64,000 nucleotides of DNA from Thalassobaculum litoreum DSM 18839 (GCF_900102465.1 NZ_FNBW01000010.1:175522-239521), one strand, 5' to 3'; counted from the first letter of the stretch, positions 40,066 through 48,865 are shown. Numbers and translations: made by a program. Notes: generated from the letters alone by a model not told the origin.

Positions 40066-40981
40066 CCGGCGGGGCGCGCCGAGGCACCGCATCGCGCCCG
40101 CCAAGGTCAATCTCGCCCTGCACGTGGTCGGCCGCCGCGCCGACGGCTATCACCTGCTCGACATGCTGGTGGCCTTCGCCGATATCGGCGACCGGGTGAC
40201 CTGGCAGCCGGGCGGCGGAGCCTGCCGGCTCGACATCGAGGATCGGCTTGAGCGTCCGGAGCCGGTGCCCACGAACACCTCCAACCTCGCCTGGCGCGCA
40301 CTGGCCCTGGCCGGCCGTCTCAGGGCAAACAGGCTCGGGGCAAACAGGCTCGGAGCAAACCGTCTCGGAGCGGCGTCTCTCGCCGGCACGCTGACCGTCC
40401 GCAAGGAGCTGCCGTCCGGCGCCGGGATCGGCGGCGGGTCGAGCGACGCGGCGGCGGTGCTGCGGCTGCTGCTGGAGGATGCGGGTATCGCTGAGGAGAC
40501 CCTGCGGATCGAAGCCCTGGCGCTGGGGGCCGATCTGCCGGTCTGCCTGGCCGGCCGCCCCGCGCGCGTCGAAGGCATCGGCGAGCGGATCACGCCGGTG
40601 ACCCTGGGGGCCGCCCTGCCCGTGGTGCTCGTCTGGCCCGGCGCCGGCCTGTCGACCCCGGCCGTCTTCAAGGCGCGCCGGCCGGAGTTCGAAGACGCGG
40701 TGCCCGATGTGGCGATCGACGGCCTCGGGCGCGATCCCGTGACCGCGATCGCGGGCCTCCGCAACGACCTGGAAGAGACGGCCTGCCGGATTCTGCCCGT
40801 GGTGGGCCGTGCGCTGTCCGCCCTGCAGGCTTCTGCGGGATGCCGGCTGGCCCGCATGTCCGGCAGCGGCTCGACGGTCGTCGGCTATTTCGCCGATCCC
40901 GAGGCAGCAACGGAGGCGGCGGCGCGCCTGGCCGCCGACATGCCGGGATGGTGGATCCGCGCCGGAACCCTGCAGGTTTAG
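40052..40981 (+). CDS. ispE: 4-diphosphocytidyl-2-C-methyl-D-erythritol kinase
   Basis: A 309-residue GHMP kinase of the MEP isoprenoid pathway. It has the start APAKVNLALHVVGRRADGYHLL-like region (15-36), the ATP motif PSGAGIGGGSSDAAA (about 121-135) and the C-terminal MSGSGSTVVGYF. Between the first two lies an in-frame minisatellite encoding three ANRLG repeats (40325-40369), which lengthens the protein. The gene begins inside the end of the TPR lipoprotein gene, so translation is coupled. Confidence 0.95.
   Translation: MSTADRRGAPRHRIAPAKVNLALHVVGRRADGYHLLDMLVAFADIGDRVTWQPGGGACRLDIEDRLERPEPVPTNTSNLAWRALALAGRLRANRLGANRLGANRLGAASLAGTLTVRKELPSGAGIGGGSSDAAAVLRLLLEDAGIAEETLRIEALALGADLPVCLAGRPARVEGIGERITPVTLGAALPVVLVWPGAGLSTPAVFKARRPEFEDAVPDVAIDGLGRDPVTAIAGLRNDLEETACRILPVVGRALSALQASAGCRLARMSGSGSTVVGYFADPEAATEAAARLAADMPGWWIRAGTLQV
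40310..40369 (+). repeat. 15-bp minisatellite within ispE
   Basis: Three 15-bp units (40325-40339, 40340-40354, 40355-40369; GCAAACAGGCTCGG with variants) encode ANRLG three times. A more diverged unit precedes them (40310-40324). Length in multiples of three keeps the frame, so copy-number changes would only lengthen or shorten a loop of IspE. Confidence 0.9.
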
Positions 40982-41010
40982 CGAAAGTCCGGCTCAGTTC
41001 AGCCACCGCT

Positions 41011-43350
41011 TCAGTTCAGGCGCTGGCGCAGGCTGCGCGACGGCAGGCCGGTGGCCGGCAGGCCGTTGTCGCTCTGGAACTTGCTGATCGCCGCCCGGGT
41101 CATCGGCCCGGCGATACCGTCCATCGGCCCGTCGTAATAGCCAAGGGCCGAAAGACCCTCCTGGATCTCGGCGATGTCCGGCGCACCGGTCGGCGTATCC
41201 AGCATGAGCCCGGCCGGCGGACCCAGCGGCGCCTCCGGCACGCCGCCAGCGGATTTCACCCGAAGCCACTCCTGCGCGGCCTCCGCCCCGGCCTTGGCGG
41301 CGGTGTACATCTTGCGCTCGCGCTCCAGCTCGTCGGTCTCGAACCGGGCGAGTTCGTAGAGCCCGGCCGAGACCCCTCGGTCGGCGGCCCGCTGAAACCA
41401 CCGTTTCGCTTCCGCATCGGATTGCGGGATCCCCTTGCCCAGGGCATAGAGCCGGCCGAGATTGTACTGGGCCAGCGAATACCCCTGCTCCGCCGCGCTG
41501 TGATACCAGAGCAGCGCGCGGGTCTCGTCCTCGGGCACGCCCAGACCCCGCTCGTACATCACGCCGAGATTGAACTGCGCCACGTCGAGGCCGTTGATCG
41601 CCGCCTCCCGGAACCAGGTCGCGGCTTCCCCCGGGCGCGGCTCGGCGGCCCGCATCATGCCGGCCGCCACCTCGAACTGCGCCGCGGGATTGCCGGCCTC
41701 GGCCCGGCTCAGGGGTGCTGTGCCCTGCGTCACGGGCGCGGCGGCGGCCGAGGCCCGGCGCGGCGGCTCGCTCAGCGCCGGGGCCGGTGGCGGCGCGACC
41801 GGGCGCGGATCCACATCGATCGGCTTCTCCGGCAGCGGCGGGGCGGGCTGCACCGCCGGCTCGGGCGGGGTCACGGCAGCCGTCTCCGCCGGCGCGGGTT
41901 CGGTCGCGGGCTTGCCGGCCTGACTGTCGGTGCCGGCAGGGGGGGTGGCGGCCGCCGGGCTGGCGGGTTCCGCCGGCGGCGCGGAGGCGACGGTTTCCGG
42001 CGGCGGCGCGGGTTGGGGATGGGATTCGACCCCGTCCTGCGGCACATGCGGGTCGGAGCCCACCAGATGCATCACCCAGTCGGTTGCCTCCACCAGGGCG
42101 AGGTGGACACTGGTCTCGGCCTCGGCCAGCCGGGCGCCGACCGCCCCCAGGCTCAGGGTGCCCTGGCGATGGGCGGTCCAGGCGGCGCCGCCGAGCAGCG
42201 CCAGGACGAGGGCGGCGGCAATGGCCAGCCGGCCGCGACTGGCGAGGCGCCGCGGCGGCAGCGGCTCCGGGATCGGCTCGCCCGAGAGACCCAACGCACT
42301 GGTGTCGATCGGGTCCGCGGGGAAGTCATAGGCGGGCGGCGTCGGGTCGGGTCGTTGCGGTTTCGATACGACCTCGGACTCGGGCGCCGGCGGCGCCGGG
42401 ATATCGTCCGGGGCGGTCTGCTCGGTCGGCTCCCAGGTCTCGACCGCAGCCGTCGCGGCATCTAGATCGGGCCTTTCCGGCTCCTGATCGGAAGTCTCTC
42501 GCGGCCGATCCCGGACTTCGTCGGCCGCATCGGCCAAGGCGGCGCGATCGAGCTCGAAATCCGGGCTCCAGTCCTCCGGCGGACCCGGTGGAGGTGCCGG
42601 AACCGGCTTTACATTCCGTTCTATCGGCTCGAAATCGTCATGTTCTTCAGACGGTTCGATCGGCGGCGGCGGTATCGGCCGAAATGCGATCGGTGTCGGC
42701 CGAGGCCGCTCCGGCGGGGCCGTTTCCTGCGGCTCGCTGTCCCAGACATCGTCTTCTGAGGCGGACGCCGAATCGCCGCTGACCGGATCTTCGGCAACCG
42801 GATCGTCAGACACCGGCGCCGGCGGCTCGGCGGGCGGCTCCGGGGTCCGGATCGGGCGGAAGGCGATCGGCGTACGCACGGGCGCCGCCGGCGCCGCCTC
42901 GGCAGGAGCAGACTCGGCAGGGCCGGCCTCGGGAGAGGTCGGACCTGGGTCCGCCGCAATTTCCGAGGGCGCGAACTCTCTGGGTGCGCCGGGCGGCGGC
43001 AGGCGCTCCGCCTCGCGCTCCAGCGCCACCACCCGCTCGGCAACGTCCTTCAGGGCATAGCCGATCGGCCGCAGCCGGGCCTCGAACAGGCGCTCGCCAT
43101 CTGAGATTCGGCTGAAGATGGCCTCGACCGTGTCGGCGCTGATCCCGTCGACCCGCTGCGGCGCGGCGGCGCCCGGGGCGCCGTCACGGCCGGCGGGAAC
43201 CGGTATGCCCCGGTTGGCGGAGTCCGACTTGATGGCGTGGTCGATCCACTCGCCGATCGTCATGCCGGAAGCCGCCGCCGCACGACGCGCGATATCGCGC
43301 GTCGCCTGGTCAACTCCCTTTACGCTCCAGGCGGTGGCGTCTCGGGACAC
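41011..43350 (-). CDS. PodJ-like localisation protein: WSVKG module, membrane segment, Sel1 repeats, peptidoglycan-binding domain
   Basis: A 779-residue protein with a modular layout. First is an N-terminal module AWSVKGVDQATRDIARR (7-23) ending in GEWIDHAI. Then come a Pro/Glu-rich disordered cytoplasmic region (about 70-370), one membrane helix (about 375-395) and a second Pro/Ala-rich linker. Last are Sel1-type repeats (about 555-690) and a C-terminal peptidoglycan-binding domain (724-779, starting IQEGLSALGYYDGPMDGIAG). This resembles PodJ-type polar factors, but without their long coiled coil. The start is a GTG with GAGGGTAAG upstream. Two following genes upstream on this strand share only the N-terminal module. 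Confidence 0.8.
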   Translation of the reverse strand: MSRDATAWSVKGVDQATRDIARRAAAASGMTIGEWIDHAIKSDSANRGIPVPAGRDGAPGAAAPQRVDGISADTVEAIFSRISDGERLFEARLRPIGYALKDVAERVVALEREAERLPPPGAPREFAPSEIAADPGPTSPEAGPAESAPAEAAPAAPVRTPIAFRPIRTPEPPAEPPAPVSDDPVAEDPVSGDSASASEDDVWDSEPQETAPPERPRPTPIAFRPIPPPPIEPSEEHDDFEPIERNVKPVPAPPPGPPEDWSPDFELDRAALADAADEVRDRPRETSDQEPERPDLDAATAAVETWEPTEQTAPDDIPAPPAPESEVVSKPQRPDPTPPAYDFPADPIDTSALGLSGEPIPEPLPPRRLASRGRLAIAAALVLALLGGAAWTAHRQGTLSLGAVGARLAEAETSVHLALVEATDWVMHLVGSDPHVPQDGVESHPQPAPPPETVASAPPAEPASPAAATPPAGTDSQAGKPATEPAPAETAAVTPPEPAVQPAPPLPEKPIDVDPRPVAPPPAPALSEPPRRASAAAAPVTQGTAPLSRAEAGNPAAQFEVAAGMMRAAEPRPGEAATWFREAAINGLDVAQFNLGVMYERGLGVPEDETRALLWYHSAAEQGYSLAQYNLGRLYALGKGIPQSDAEAKRWFQRAADRGVSAGLYELARFETDELERERKMYTAAKAGAEAAQEWLRVKSAGGVPEAPLGPPAGLMLDTPTGAPDIAEIQEGLSALGYYDGPMDGIAGPMTRAAISKFQSDNGLPATGLPSRSLRQRLN

Positions 43351-43429
43351 CTTACCCTCACTACCGGCATCAATACCGCATCATAACGTGGTAGCGATGA
43401 TCATGGAAGCAAGCCGAAATATAACGGGT

Positions 43430-44185
43430 TTACCGGGATTTCCGGCGGAACAACCGACCGAAGAATCCGGGCTTGCGCTTGCCGGGAAGGACGAAGGCCT
43501 CGACCACCCGCATGCGGTCGACGAGCTGCTCGATCCGGCGCGCCAGACCGTCCAGGGAGTCCGAGGTGTCGGCCGGGATGCGCCGCACGAAGCGGTCCAT
43601 CTCCAGAAACTCCGTCTCCAGCCGGTCCATCTTGCGGTCGACATCGCCCAGGCCGCGGGTATTCTCCAGCGCCTCCAGCCGGTCGGTCAGCTCGGCGATG
43701 CGGCCGGAGATCGACCGGATCCGCTGGTCCAGCTCGGCGATGTCGTCGGGCTTGGTCTCCAGCCGGCCCTCGACCGCCCGAACGCGGTCGCGCAGGGCGG
43801 CCAGCCCTTCGGTGTGGCGACTCTCCTCGCGTGCCAGGATGGTCTCGCGGGCCTGGCGCCAGTTGCCCGGGCCGAAGCCGAAATCGGGATGGTCGGTGGC
43901 GCGGCGGCCCAGTGACGGATCCCCCTGGACCGGCCCCCCCCGCCGACGGTCGTTCTCAGGCGACACCGCCCGGGCCGACGGGTCCGGCTGGCGGTCGGGT
44001 GCGTCGAGGCTCCCGCGGTCGACGATCTGGCGGCCGTCGACCGGTGCTCCGCCGGCGGACGCCTCGCGAATCCGCCGCGACAGCCACGCGCCGATGGGTT
44101 CGCCGCTTTTGCGCGCCTCATGCTTGGCGACCTCGCGGTCCTCCCGCGAGACACCCTTTATGCTCCATGGCGACGATCCCGACAT
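43430..44185 (-). CDS. WSVKG-module coiled-coil protein (paralogue 2)
   Basis: A 251-residue protein of unknown function. Residues 6-38 (PWSIKGVSREDREVAK ... GAWLSRRI) repeat the module of the neighbouring PodJ-like protein. Next comes a charged low-complexity stretch, then a heptad-rich coiled coil (about 120-215, with RIRSISGRIAELTDRLEAL and KMDRLETEFLEMDRF). The C-terminus is strongly basic (GKRKPGFFGRLFRRKSR), suited to membrane or nucleic-acid contact. The ATG at 44185 has GAGGAAGG upstream. No membrane helix is seen. It is 79 bases upstream of the PodJ-like gene. Confidence 0.7.
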   Translation of the reverse strand: MSGSSPWSIKGVSREDREVAKHEARKSGEPIGAWLSRRIREASAGGAPVDGRQIVDRGSLDAPDRQPDPSARAVSPENDRRRGGPVQGDPSLGRRATDHPDFGFGPGNWRQARETILAREESRHTEGLAALRDRVRAVEGRLETKPDDIAELDQRIRSISGRIAELTDRLEALENTRGLGDVDRKMDRLETEFLEMDRFVRRIPADTSDSLDGLARRIEQLVDRMRVVEAFVLPGKRKPGFFGRLFRRKSR

Positions 44186-44219
44186 CGACCTGTCACCCTT
44201 CCTCGCGGACAACTACCGA

Positions 44220-44245
44220 CCCGGTACCGGGATTACTACCCGGTA
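44220..44245 (-). promoter_or_regulatory. Palindrome and repeated half-site upstream of paralogue 2
   Basis: A perfect 12-bp palindrome CCCGGTACCGGG (44220-44231) is followed by another ACCCGGTA (44238-44245), about 35-60 bases before the start of the 43430-44185 gene. A shared decamer TACCGGGATT also occurs at 43431-43440. It is a candidate operator; evidence is structural only. Confidence 0.4.
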
Positions 44246-44327
44246 AGACTTTGGCCGCATTATACAGAAATCACTGCGAAGGGGCAGAGATTTGACGAGA
44301 TCGCAGGGCCGCCGTCCCGCACGCGGG

Positions 44328-44732
44328 TCAGTCGCGGCCGTGGGTCCGGCGCTCCAGCCGGCCGATGCGGTCGGCCAGCTTCTCCACCACGTCCTCCAGC
44401 CCGTCGAGCACATCGAGCAGCCGCGCCTCGCTGCGTTCCAGGCGCTGGTGCACACCGGCGATCAGGGCGGCATCCTCGACCACGCCCTGCGCGCCGCCGG
44501 ACACGAGGGAACGACCGGTACCGTCGCCGTCATCCCCGATGTCCTGCAGTGATTCGGCCGGCGTCAGGGGTCGTCCCGAGGCTTCGGCCGCCCCCACCCG
44601 GCGGATCACATGGCTGAGCCATTCCCCCATGGTCGCCTCGTGATCGGCTGCCGCGGACTTGGCGAGATCGCGGGATTCCGGGGTCACGCCCTTCACACTC
44701 CAGGGCAGTTTGGCCTTGCTGCGCGTTGCCAC
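44328..44732 (-). CDS. WSVKG-module short coiled-coil protein (paralogue 3)
   Basis: A 134-residue protein. Residues 10-43 (PWSVKGVTPESRDLAK ... GEWLSHVI) are the same N-terminal module as in the two downstream genes. A linker and a short C-terminal coiled coil (about 95-130, RLERSEARLLDVLDGLEDVV) follow. The GTG at 44732 is chosen over an ATG twelve codons earlier because it has a GGAGA site at good spacing and gives the same lead length as its paralogues. No catalytic or membrane features are visible. Confidence 0.7.
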   Translation of the reverse strand: MATRSKAKLPWSVKGVTPESRDLAKSAAADHEATMGEWLSHVIRRVGAAEASGRPLTPAESLQDIGDDGDGTGRSLVSGGAQGVVEDAALIAGVHQRLERSEARLLDVLDGLEDVVEKLADRIGRLERRTHGRD

Positions 44733-44786
44733 GGTCAGTCTCCGGCTAGGGGCGGACGGCACCGCCATGATATCGTAACCTGACGC

Positions 44787-44816
44787 TTGCTTGAAATGGC
44801 ATGAGTTGCGTATGTT
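44787..44816 (+). promoter_or_regulatory. Probable promoter of tRNA-Gln
   Basis: TTGCTT (44787-44792) and TATGTT (44811-44816) are separated by 18 bases and end ten bases before the tRNA, the spacing expected for a sigma-70 promoter. Confidence 0.5.
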
Positions 44817-44826
44817 CCGCCGCGCA

Positions 44827-44901
44827 TGGGGCGTAGCCAAGTGGTAAGGCAGCGGTTTTTGGTACCGCCATTCCCAGGTTCGAATCCTGGCGCCCCAGCC
44901 A
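44827..44901 (+). tRNA. tRNA-Gln (anticodon TTG)
   Basis: A complete cloverleaf. The acceptor arms TGGGGCG/CGCCCCA pair over seven bases. The anticodon stem GCGGT/ACCGC holds the loop TTTTGGT with anticodon TTG. The T-arm is CCAGG-TTCGAAT-CCTGG. CCA is encoded (44899-44901). Its end lies only four bases from the stop codon of the convergent gene at 44906. Confidence 0.96.
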
Positions 44902-44905
44902 TGAC

Positions 44906-45742
44906 CTATAAGCCGGCCGCGATCCGCTGCGGCGAGCGCTTCACGCACCACAGCGACGTCTCGTGCGCACCGGCCGAAACCGGGATGCGCGCGGCCGCCG
45001 ACTGCGCCACCAGGCCGGCCAGCCGGGTGCGCGTATAGTGGCTGGAGAACAAAGGCTCCAAGCCGCCCGCCGCCAGCCAGGCGGCCACCACCTGATGCTC
45101 GGAATAGGCCCGCCAGTCCCAGGCCCTGGGATAGCCGTCGGGCAGCAGCACGTCGTGAACATGGACCAGCACGCCCGGCGCCAGCGCGGGGATGATCTGC
45201 GAGAACAGCAGGTCCACGTCCGAGCCCGGCAGGGCCAGGTGGCTTGAATCCACGAACAGCACGTCGCCCTGGCCAAGCTCGGGCAGGGTCGCCAGGTTGG
45301 TTTCCTGCAGTGTCCGGCGGCGCAGGCGCACGTTCAGCGCCGATATGTCGGCCCGCGGCGCCGGGTCGATGCAGTGGATCTCGGTGTCCAGTTCGCCATC
45401 GGCGACCGCCTGGGCCATGAACCGGGTCGAGTGGCCCGAGCCGATCTCCAGGATCTTGCCCGGCCGGCCGGCCCGCACGATCGCGTAGGCGGCGGCGCCG
45501 TCCAGCCCGGGAAACCAGTCCTGGCCCCAGCGCGGTGTCGGCGGCTTCGCCCCGTGGAACCGCGCGACGATATCGGCGTAGCGGTCGATCGCCGCCAGCA
45601 CCTCCGCCATCGTCGGCTCGGCGGCAGCGAAGATCGGCTCCAGATTGCTGTAGGTGGAAGGCGGACGCAGCGCGGCGGCATACCGGTGCGGCACGAACAC
45701 GCCGCCCTGAGCAATACCAAGCGTCGTAGCGACCGCTATCAT
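44906..45742 (-). CDS. Class I SAM-dependent methyltransferase (Methyltransf_24-like)
   Basis: A 278-residue protein with GKILEIGSGHSTRFMAQAV as SAM motif I, IHCIDPAPR as the acidic strand, and DVLFVDSSHLALPGSDVDLLF, a pattern typical of Methyltransf_24 enzymes. The last part, HVHDVLLPDGYPRAW, also fits that family. The substrate is unknown; several such proteins act on sugars or surface polymers. The ATG at 45742 is used; a TTG four codons upstream is an alternative. It converges on the tRNA. Confidence 0.8.
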   Translation of the reverse strand: MIAVATTLGIAQGGVFVPHRYAAALRPPSTYSNLEPIFAAAEPTMAEVLAAIDRYADIVARFHGAKPPTPRWGQDWFPGLDGAAAYAIVRAGRPGKILEIGSGHSTRFMAQAVADGELDTEIHCIDPAPRADISALNVRLRRRTLQETNLATLPELGQGDVLFVDSSHLALPGSDVDLLFSQIIPALAPGVLVHVHDVLLPDGYPRAWDWRAYSEHQVVAAWLAAGGLEPLFSSHYTRTRLAGLVAQSAAARIPVSAGAHETSLWCVKRSPQRIAAGL

Positions 45743-45796
45743 CCGTTTTTTCAAGGAGTTATGCCTCGCTACCGCGAAGGGGACACAGGGTCGGCA

Positions 45797-46612
45797 TCAG
45801 AGGCTGAATTCCACGCCTTCACGCGCCACGAGCGTGCCCGGACGGGCTTCGGCCGCCAGGTCGCCGATCCGGTCCAGATCGGCATCCTCGTGCTTGGGGT
45901 CGTGGTGGAACAGCACCAGGGTCCCGACCCCGGCGATGTCGGACAGGCGGACCGCCTCCTCCCAGGTCGAATGGCCCCAGCCGAGATGGCAGGGCAGCTC
46001 CTGCTCGGTATAGGTGGAGTCGTAGAACACCAGGTCGGCGCCGCGCATCAGGTCGAGCACATTCTGGTCGTCCTGACCGGCGACGTGCTCGGTATCGGTG
46101 ACATAGGCGACCGACCGGCCGCCATGGCTGATCCGGTAACCGCAGGCGCCGCCGGGATGGTTCAGCGGCCGAGTGTCGACCCGGATGCCGGGGGCCAGAT
46201 CGAAGCTGGTGCCGGAGGCGAAATCCTCGAACCGCACATCGGCGCGGAACTCGTCCAGCGGAATGGGGAAGAGCGGCGGCGACATCATCTTGTGCAGGAT
46301 CTCGCGCAGGCCGAAGGTCTGCTGCAGCCGGGCGGCGCGGAACACGATGCTGTTGCCCGGCGTATAGGCGGGCCCCCAGAACGGCAGACCGGCGATGTGA
46401 TCCAGATGGAAATGGGTGAGCAGCACATCGACCGGGCCCGAGGGCTCTCCGGACATGGCATGTCCCAGCTCGCGGATCCCGGTGCCGCCGTCCAGGACGA
46501 TCCGATGGCCGGCGCAGCGCACCTCGACACAGGAGGTGTTGCCACCATACTTCACGGTCCGCGGCCCGGGACAGGGCACGCTGCCGCGCGCTCCCCAGAC
46601 CTTGACGACCAT
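45797..46612 (-). CDS. MBL-fold metallo-hydrolase
   Basis: A 271-residue metallo-beta-lactamase-fold protein starting MVVKVWGARGSVPCPGP, with KYGGNTSCVEV and the zinc motif THFHLDHIAGLPFW. YVTDTEHV and LFHHDPKH supply later ligands. The set matches a phosphodiesterase-like MBL subgroup (cyclic phosphate or nucleic-acid type); the true substrate is unknown. The ATG at 46612 is preferred over a TTG five codons upstream because it gives the canonical N-terminus. Confidence 0.8.
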   Translation of the reverse strand: MVVKVWGARGSVPCPGPRTVKYGGNTSCVEVRCAGHRIVLDGGTGIRELGHAMSGEPSGPVDVLLTHFHLDHIAGLPFWGPAYTPGNSIVFRAARLQQTFGLREILHKMMSPPLFPIPLDEFRADVRFEDFASGTSFDLAPGIRVDTRPLNHPGGACGYRISHGGRSVAYVTDTEHVAGQDDQNVLDLMRGADLVFYDSTYTEQELPCHLGWGHSTWEEAVRLSDIAGVGTLVLFHHDPKHEDADLDRIGDLAAEARPGTLVAREGVEFSL

Positions 46613-46860
46613 TGCGTCATCCGCCAACCGACGTCTCCCGTCCTTCTGCCTCGGGCAGCCTGCCGCCGCAGCCCCACATCACCGCGACCCCGCGACGACG
46701 CGGCACCCATACCACAGGCATGTTGCCGGAAAAATCCGGTCAGGAACACCTGTACGTGCGCGGTTGTGACGCCCGGCCCGATGGCCCACAGTGGCGGACC
46801 CCGCCTGATTCCGACAGCCCCCTCCGGCACCCGTCCCCGCCACTGCACCGAACCCGACCG

Positions 46861-48093
46861 ATGGTCCGACCCGACATGCGACGAACGAACTGGACCGGTA
46901 TCCTGTTCGGCTTTCTTCTGGCGACGCTCGCCGCCTTCCAGCAGTTCAAGCTGCCGCCGCTGCTGCCCGCGCTCCTGGCCGAGTACGCCTATCCCAAGGT
47001 GATGGCCGGCGCCTTCATGTCGATCTACGCGGTGGTCGGGCTGGCGGTGTCGTTCGGGCTGGGCTGGGCGCTGCAGCGCATCGGCACCGTGCCGATCCTG
47101 CTCACCGCCTTCGCCACCGCGATCGCCGGCAACGTGCTCGCCCTCGTGCATCCGGAGAGCGCGATGATCATGCTGGCCGCCCGGGGGCTGGAGGGTCTCG
47201 CCTTCGCAGTCTTCGCCATCGCCGGGCCGGTCTTCACCAACCGCAGCGCCGGGCCCAGCCACCTGCCCCTGGCGATCGCCCTGTCGGCGATCTGGATCCC
47301 GCTCGGACAGATCAGCGCCAATCTGCTGGTGCCGCTCGGCCATCTGGCGGAGGGCGAAGCCTGGGGCGGCTGGCGGCTGTCCTGGATCGCGACCGGGGTG
47401 GCGACGGTGCTGCTGGCCGGCTGGATGGTGGCGATCCGCCTGCGCGGCTCGGCCGATCTCGACCTGCGCCGCCCGGCCGGCACGCCCCATGCGCCGTTCT
47501 CGCGGGACGAGCGCTGGGCGCTCGCCCTGGCGGCGCTGATCTTCACCCTGTGGTCGACCCAGTACTTCGCCTACATGACCTGGCTGCCGCAGTTCCTGGT
47601 CGAGGCGCACGGCCTGTCGGAGGACTGGGCGACGGTCGGGTATTCGGTGCCGGTGGTGATCCTGATCGTGGTCGGCCTGCTGACCTCCATCGCGATCCGC
47701 CGCGGCCTGCCCCTGGCGCCGATGTTCGTCGCCTCCATCGTGCTGCAGGCGGCGGTGTGGTGGACGATCCCGTATACGACGACGCTGGGCCCCGGCATCG
47801 TCTCGCTGGTCGCCTACGGCCTGGGCATCGGCGTGACCCCGGTCTGCCTGTTCGCCCTGCCGAGCACCATTCTCGGCTCGTCGCGGGCCGGACCGGGCGC
47901 CTTTGCGGTACTGATGACGGGACGCAATCTCGGCGTGCTGATCGGCCCGATCCTGCTGCCGCAGATCCTGCTGGTCATGCAGGTCTGGGCCGACGTGACC
48001 TGGGTATTCGCCGCCCTGACCACGCTCTGCGCCCTGGGCGCCCTGCTGCTCGGTCTGGGCCTCGCCCGCATGGGCCGTTACCGGCCGGACTGA
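46861..48093 (+). CDS. MFS transporter
   Basis: A 410-residue inner-membrane protein with twelve hydrophobic segments in two sets of six, separated by a cytoplasmic loop near residues 190-220. The first half contains GLGWALQRIGTVP, the loop 2-3 motif A region, in modified form. Such carriers export or import small molecules; the substrate cannot be told. ATG codons at 46861 and 46876 are both plausible; no clear ribosome binding site is seen. The 248 bases upstream hold the promoter and no gene. Confidence 0.8.
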   Translation: MVRPDMRRTNWTGILFGFLLATLAAFQQFKLPPLLPALLAEYAYPKVMAGAFMSIYAVVGLAVSFGLGWALQRIGTVPILLTAFATAIAGNVLALVHPESAMIMLAARGLEGLAFAVFAIAGPVFTNRSAGPSHLPLAIALSAIWIPLGQISANLLVPLGHLAEGEAWGGWRLSWIATGVATVLLAGWMVAIRLRGSADLDLRRPAGTPHAPFSRDERWALALAALIFTLWSTQYFAYMTWLPQFLVEAHGLSEDWATVGYSVPVVILIVVGLLTSIAIRRGLPLAPMFVASIVLQAAVWWTIPYTTTLGPGIVSLVAYGLGIGVTPVCLFALPSTILGSSRAGPGAFAVLMTGRNLGVLIGPILLPQILLVMQVWADVTWVFAALTTLCALGALLLGLGLARMGRYRPD

Positions 48094-48134
48094 GCGAATT
48101 TAGGGCCCGTTCGGATCCGCAAACAGGGTCAAAC

Positions 48135-48154
48135 GTATATATTTACAGATATAC
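48135..48154. terminator. A/T-rich inverted repeat between convergent MFS and regulator genes
   Basis: GTATAT (48135-48140) and ATATAC (48149-48154) flank an 8-base loop in the only A/T-rich part of the 76-base gap. It is a weak stem; bidirectional termination is a guess. Confidence 0.3.
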
Positions 48155-48169
48155 CGATCGGAATTGCCC

Positions 48170-48865
48170 TTACGGGACAAGCCGATAGCCGCCGGTGTCC
48201 GTGACCAGGATCTCGGCGCGGGAGGGATCGGGCTCGATCTTCTGGCGCAGACGGTAGACGTGGGTTTCCAGCGTGTGGGTTGTGACCCCGGCGTTGTAGC
48301 CCCAGACCTCGTTGAGCAGGGTCTCGCGGCGGACCATGCGGTCGCCGGCCCGATAGAGGTACTTGAGGATCGCCGTTTCCTTCTCGGTCAGGCGGATCTT
48401 GCGGTTCTTGGTCTCGTCGACCATCAGCTTGGCCGCCGGCTTGAAGGCGTAGGGGCCGATGGAGAACACCGCGTCGTCGCTCTGCTCGTGCTGACGGAGC
48501 TGGGCGCGCATCCGGGCCAGCAGCACCGCCACCTTGAACGGCTTGGTCACATAGTCGTTGGCCCCGGCGTCGAGGCCGAGGATGGTGTCGGCGTCGCTGT
48601 CCTGGGCGGTGAGCATGATCACCGGCGACTTCACCCCGGCCTTGCGCATCAGCCGGCACAGATCGCGGCCGTCCATGTCCGGCAGGCCCACATCCAGCAG
48701 GATCAGGTCGAAGGTCGCCGTCTTCGCCGCCTCCAGCCCCTCGGCTCCGGTACCCGCCTCGCTGGTGTCGAATTCCTCGTGAAGCTGAAGCTGCTCCGCC
48801 AGCGTGCCGCGCAGCGCCTCGTCGTCATCCACCAGAAGAACCTTGCGTCCCGTCGTCATCGTCAT
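48170..48865 (-). CDS. OmpR-family two-component response regulator
   Basis: A 231-residue regulator with a receiver domain (KVLLVDDDEALRG, phospho-acceptor Asp58 in LILLDVGLPDMDG, and the conserved Lys in DYVTKPFK) and a winged-helix DNA-binding domain (from about 135, RLTEKETAILKYL ... TLETHVYRLRQKIE). No histidine kinase gene is adjacent, so it is an orphan here. The TLETHVYRLRQKIE form differs from the more usual VxxHIxxLRxKL and is the version I recall in Rhodospirillales. Three near ATG codons are possible; 48865 is used. Confidence 0.9.
   Translation of the reverse strand: MTMTTGRKVLLVDDDEALRGTLAEQLQLHEEFDTSEAGTGAEGLEAAKTATFDLILLDVGLPDMDGRDLCRLMRKAGVKSPVIMLTAQDSDADTILGLDAGANDYVTKPFKVAVLLARMRAQLRQHEQSDDAVFSIGPYAFKPAAKLMVDETKNRKIRLTEKETAILKYLYRAGDRMVRRETLLNEVWGYNAGVTTHTLETHVYRLRQKIEPDPSRAEILVTDTGGYRLVP

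Noticed and set aside
40325..40369. CRISPR-like array in ispE
   Set aside because: Units are 15 bp, contiguous, without spacers and encode an in-frame peptide repeat.
44906..45742. Possibility that the gene next to tRNA-Gln is an integrase or that the tRNA is a phage attachment site
   Set aside because: The neighbour is a methyltransferase, no recombinase is adjacent and no duplicated tRNA 3' end was noticed; xerC at 22.5 kb is the housekeeping recombinase.
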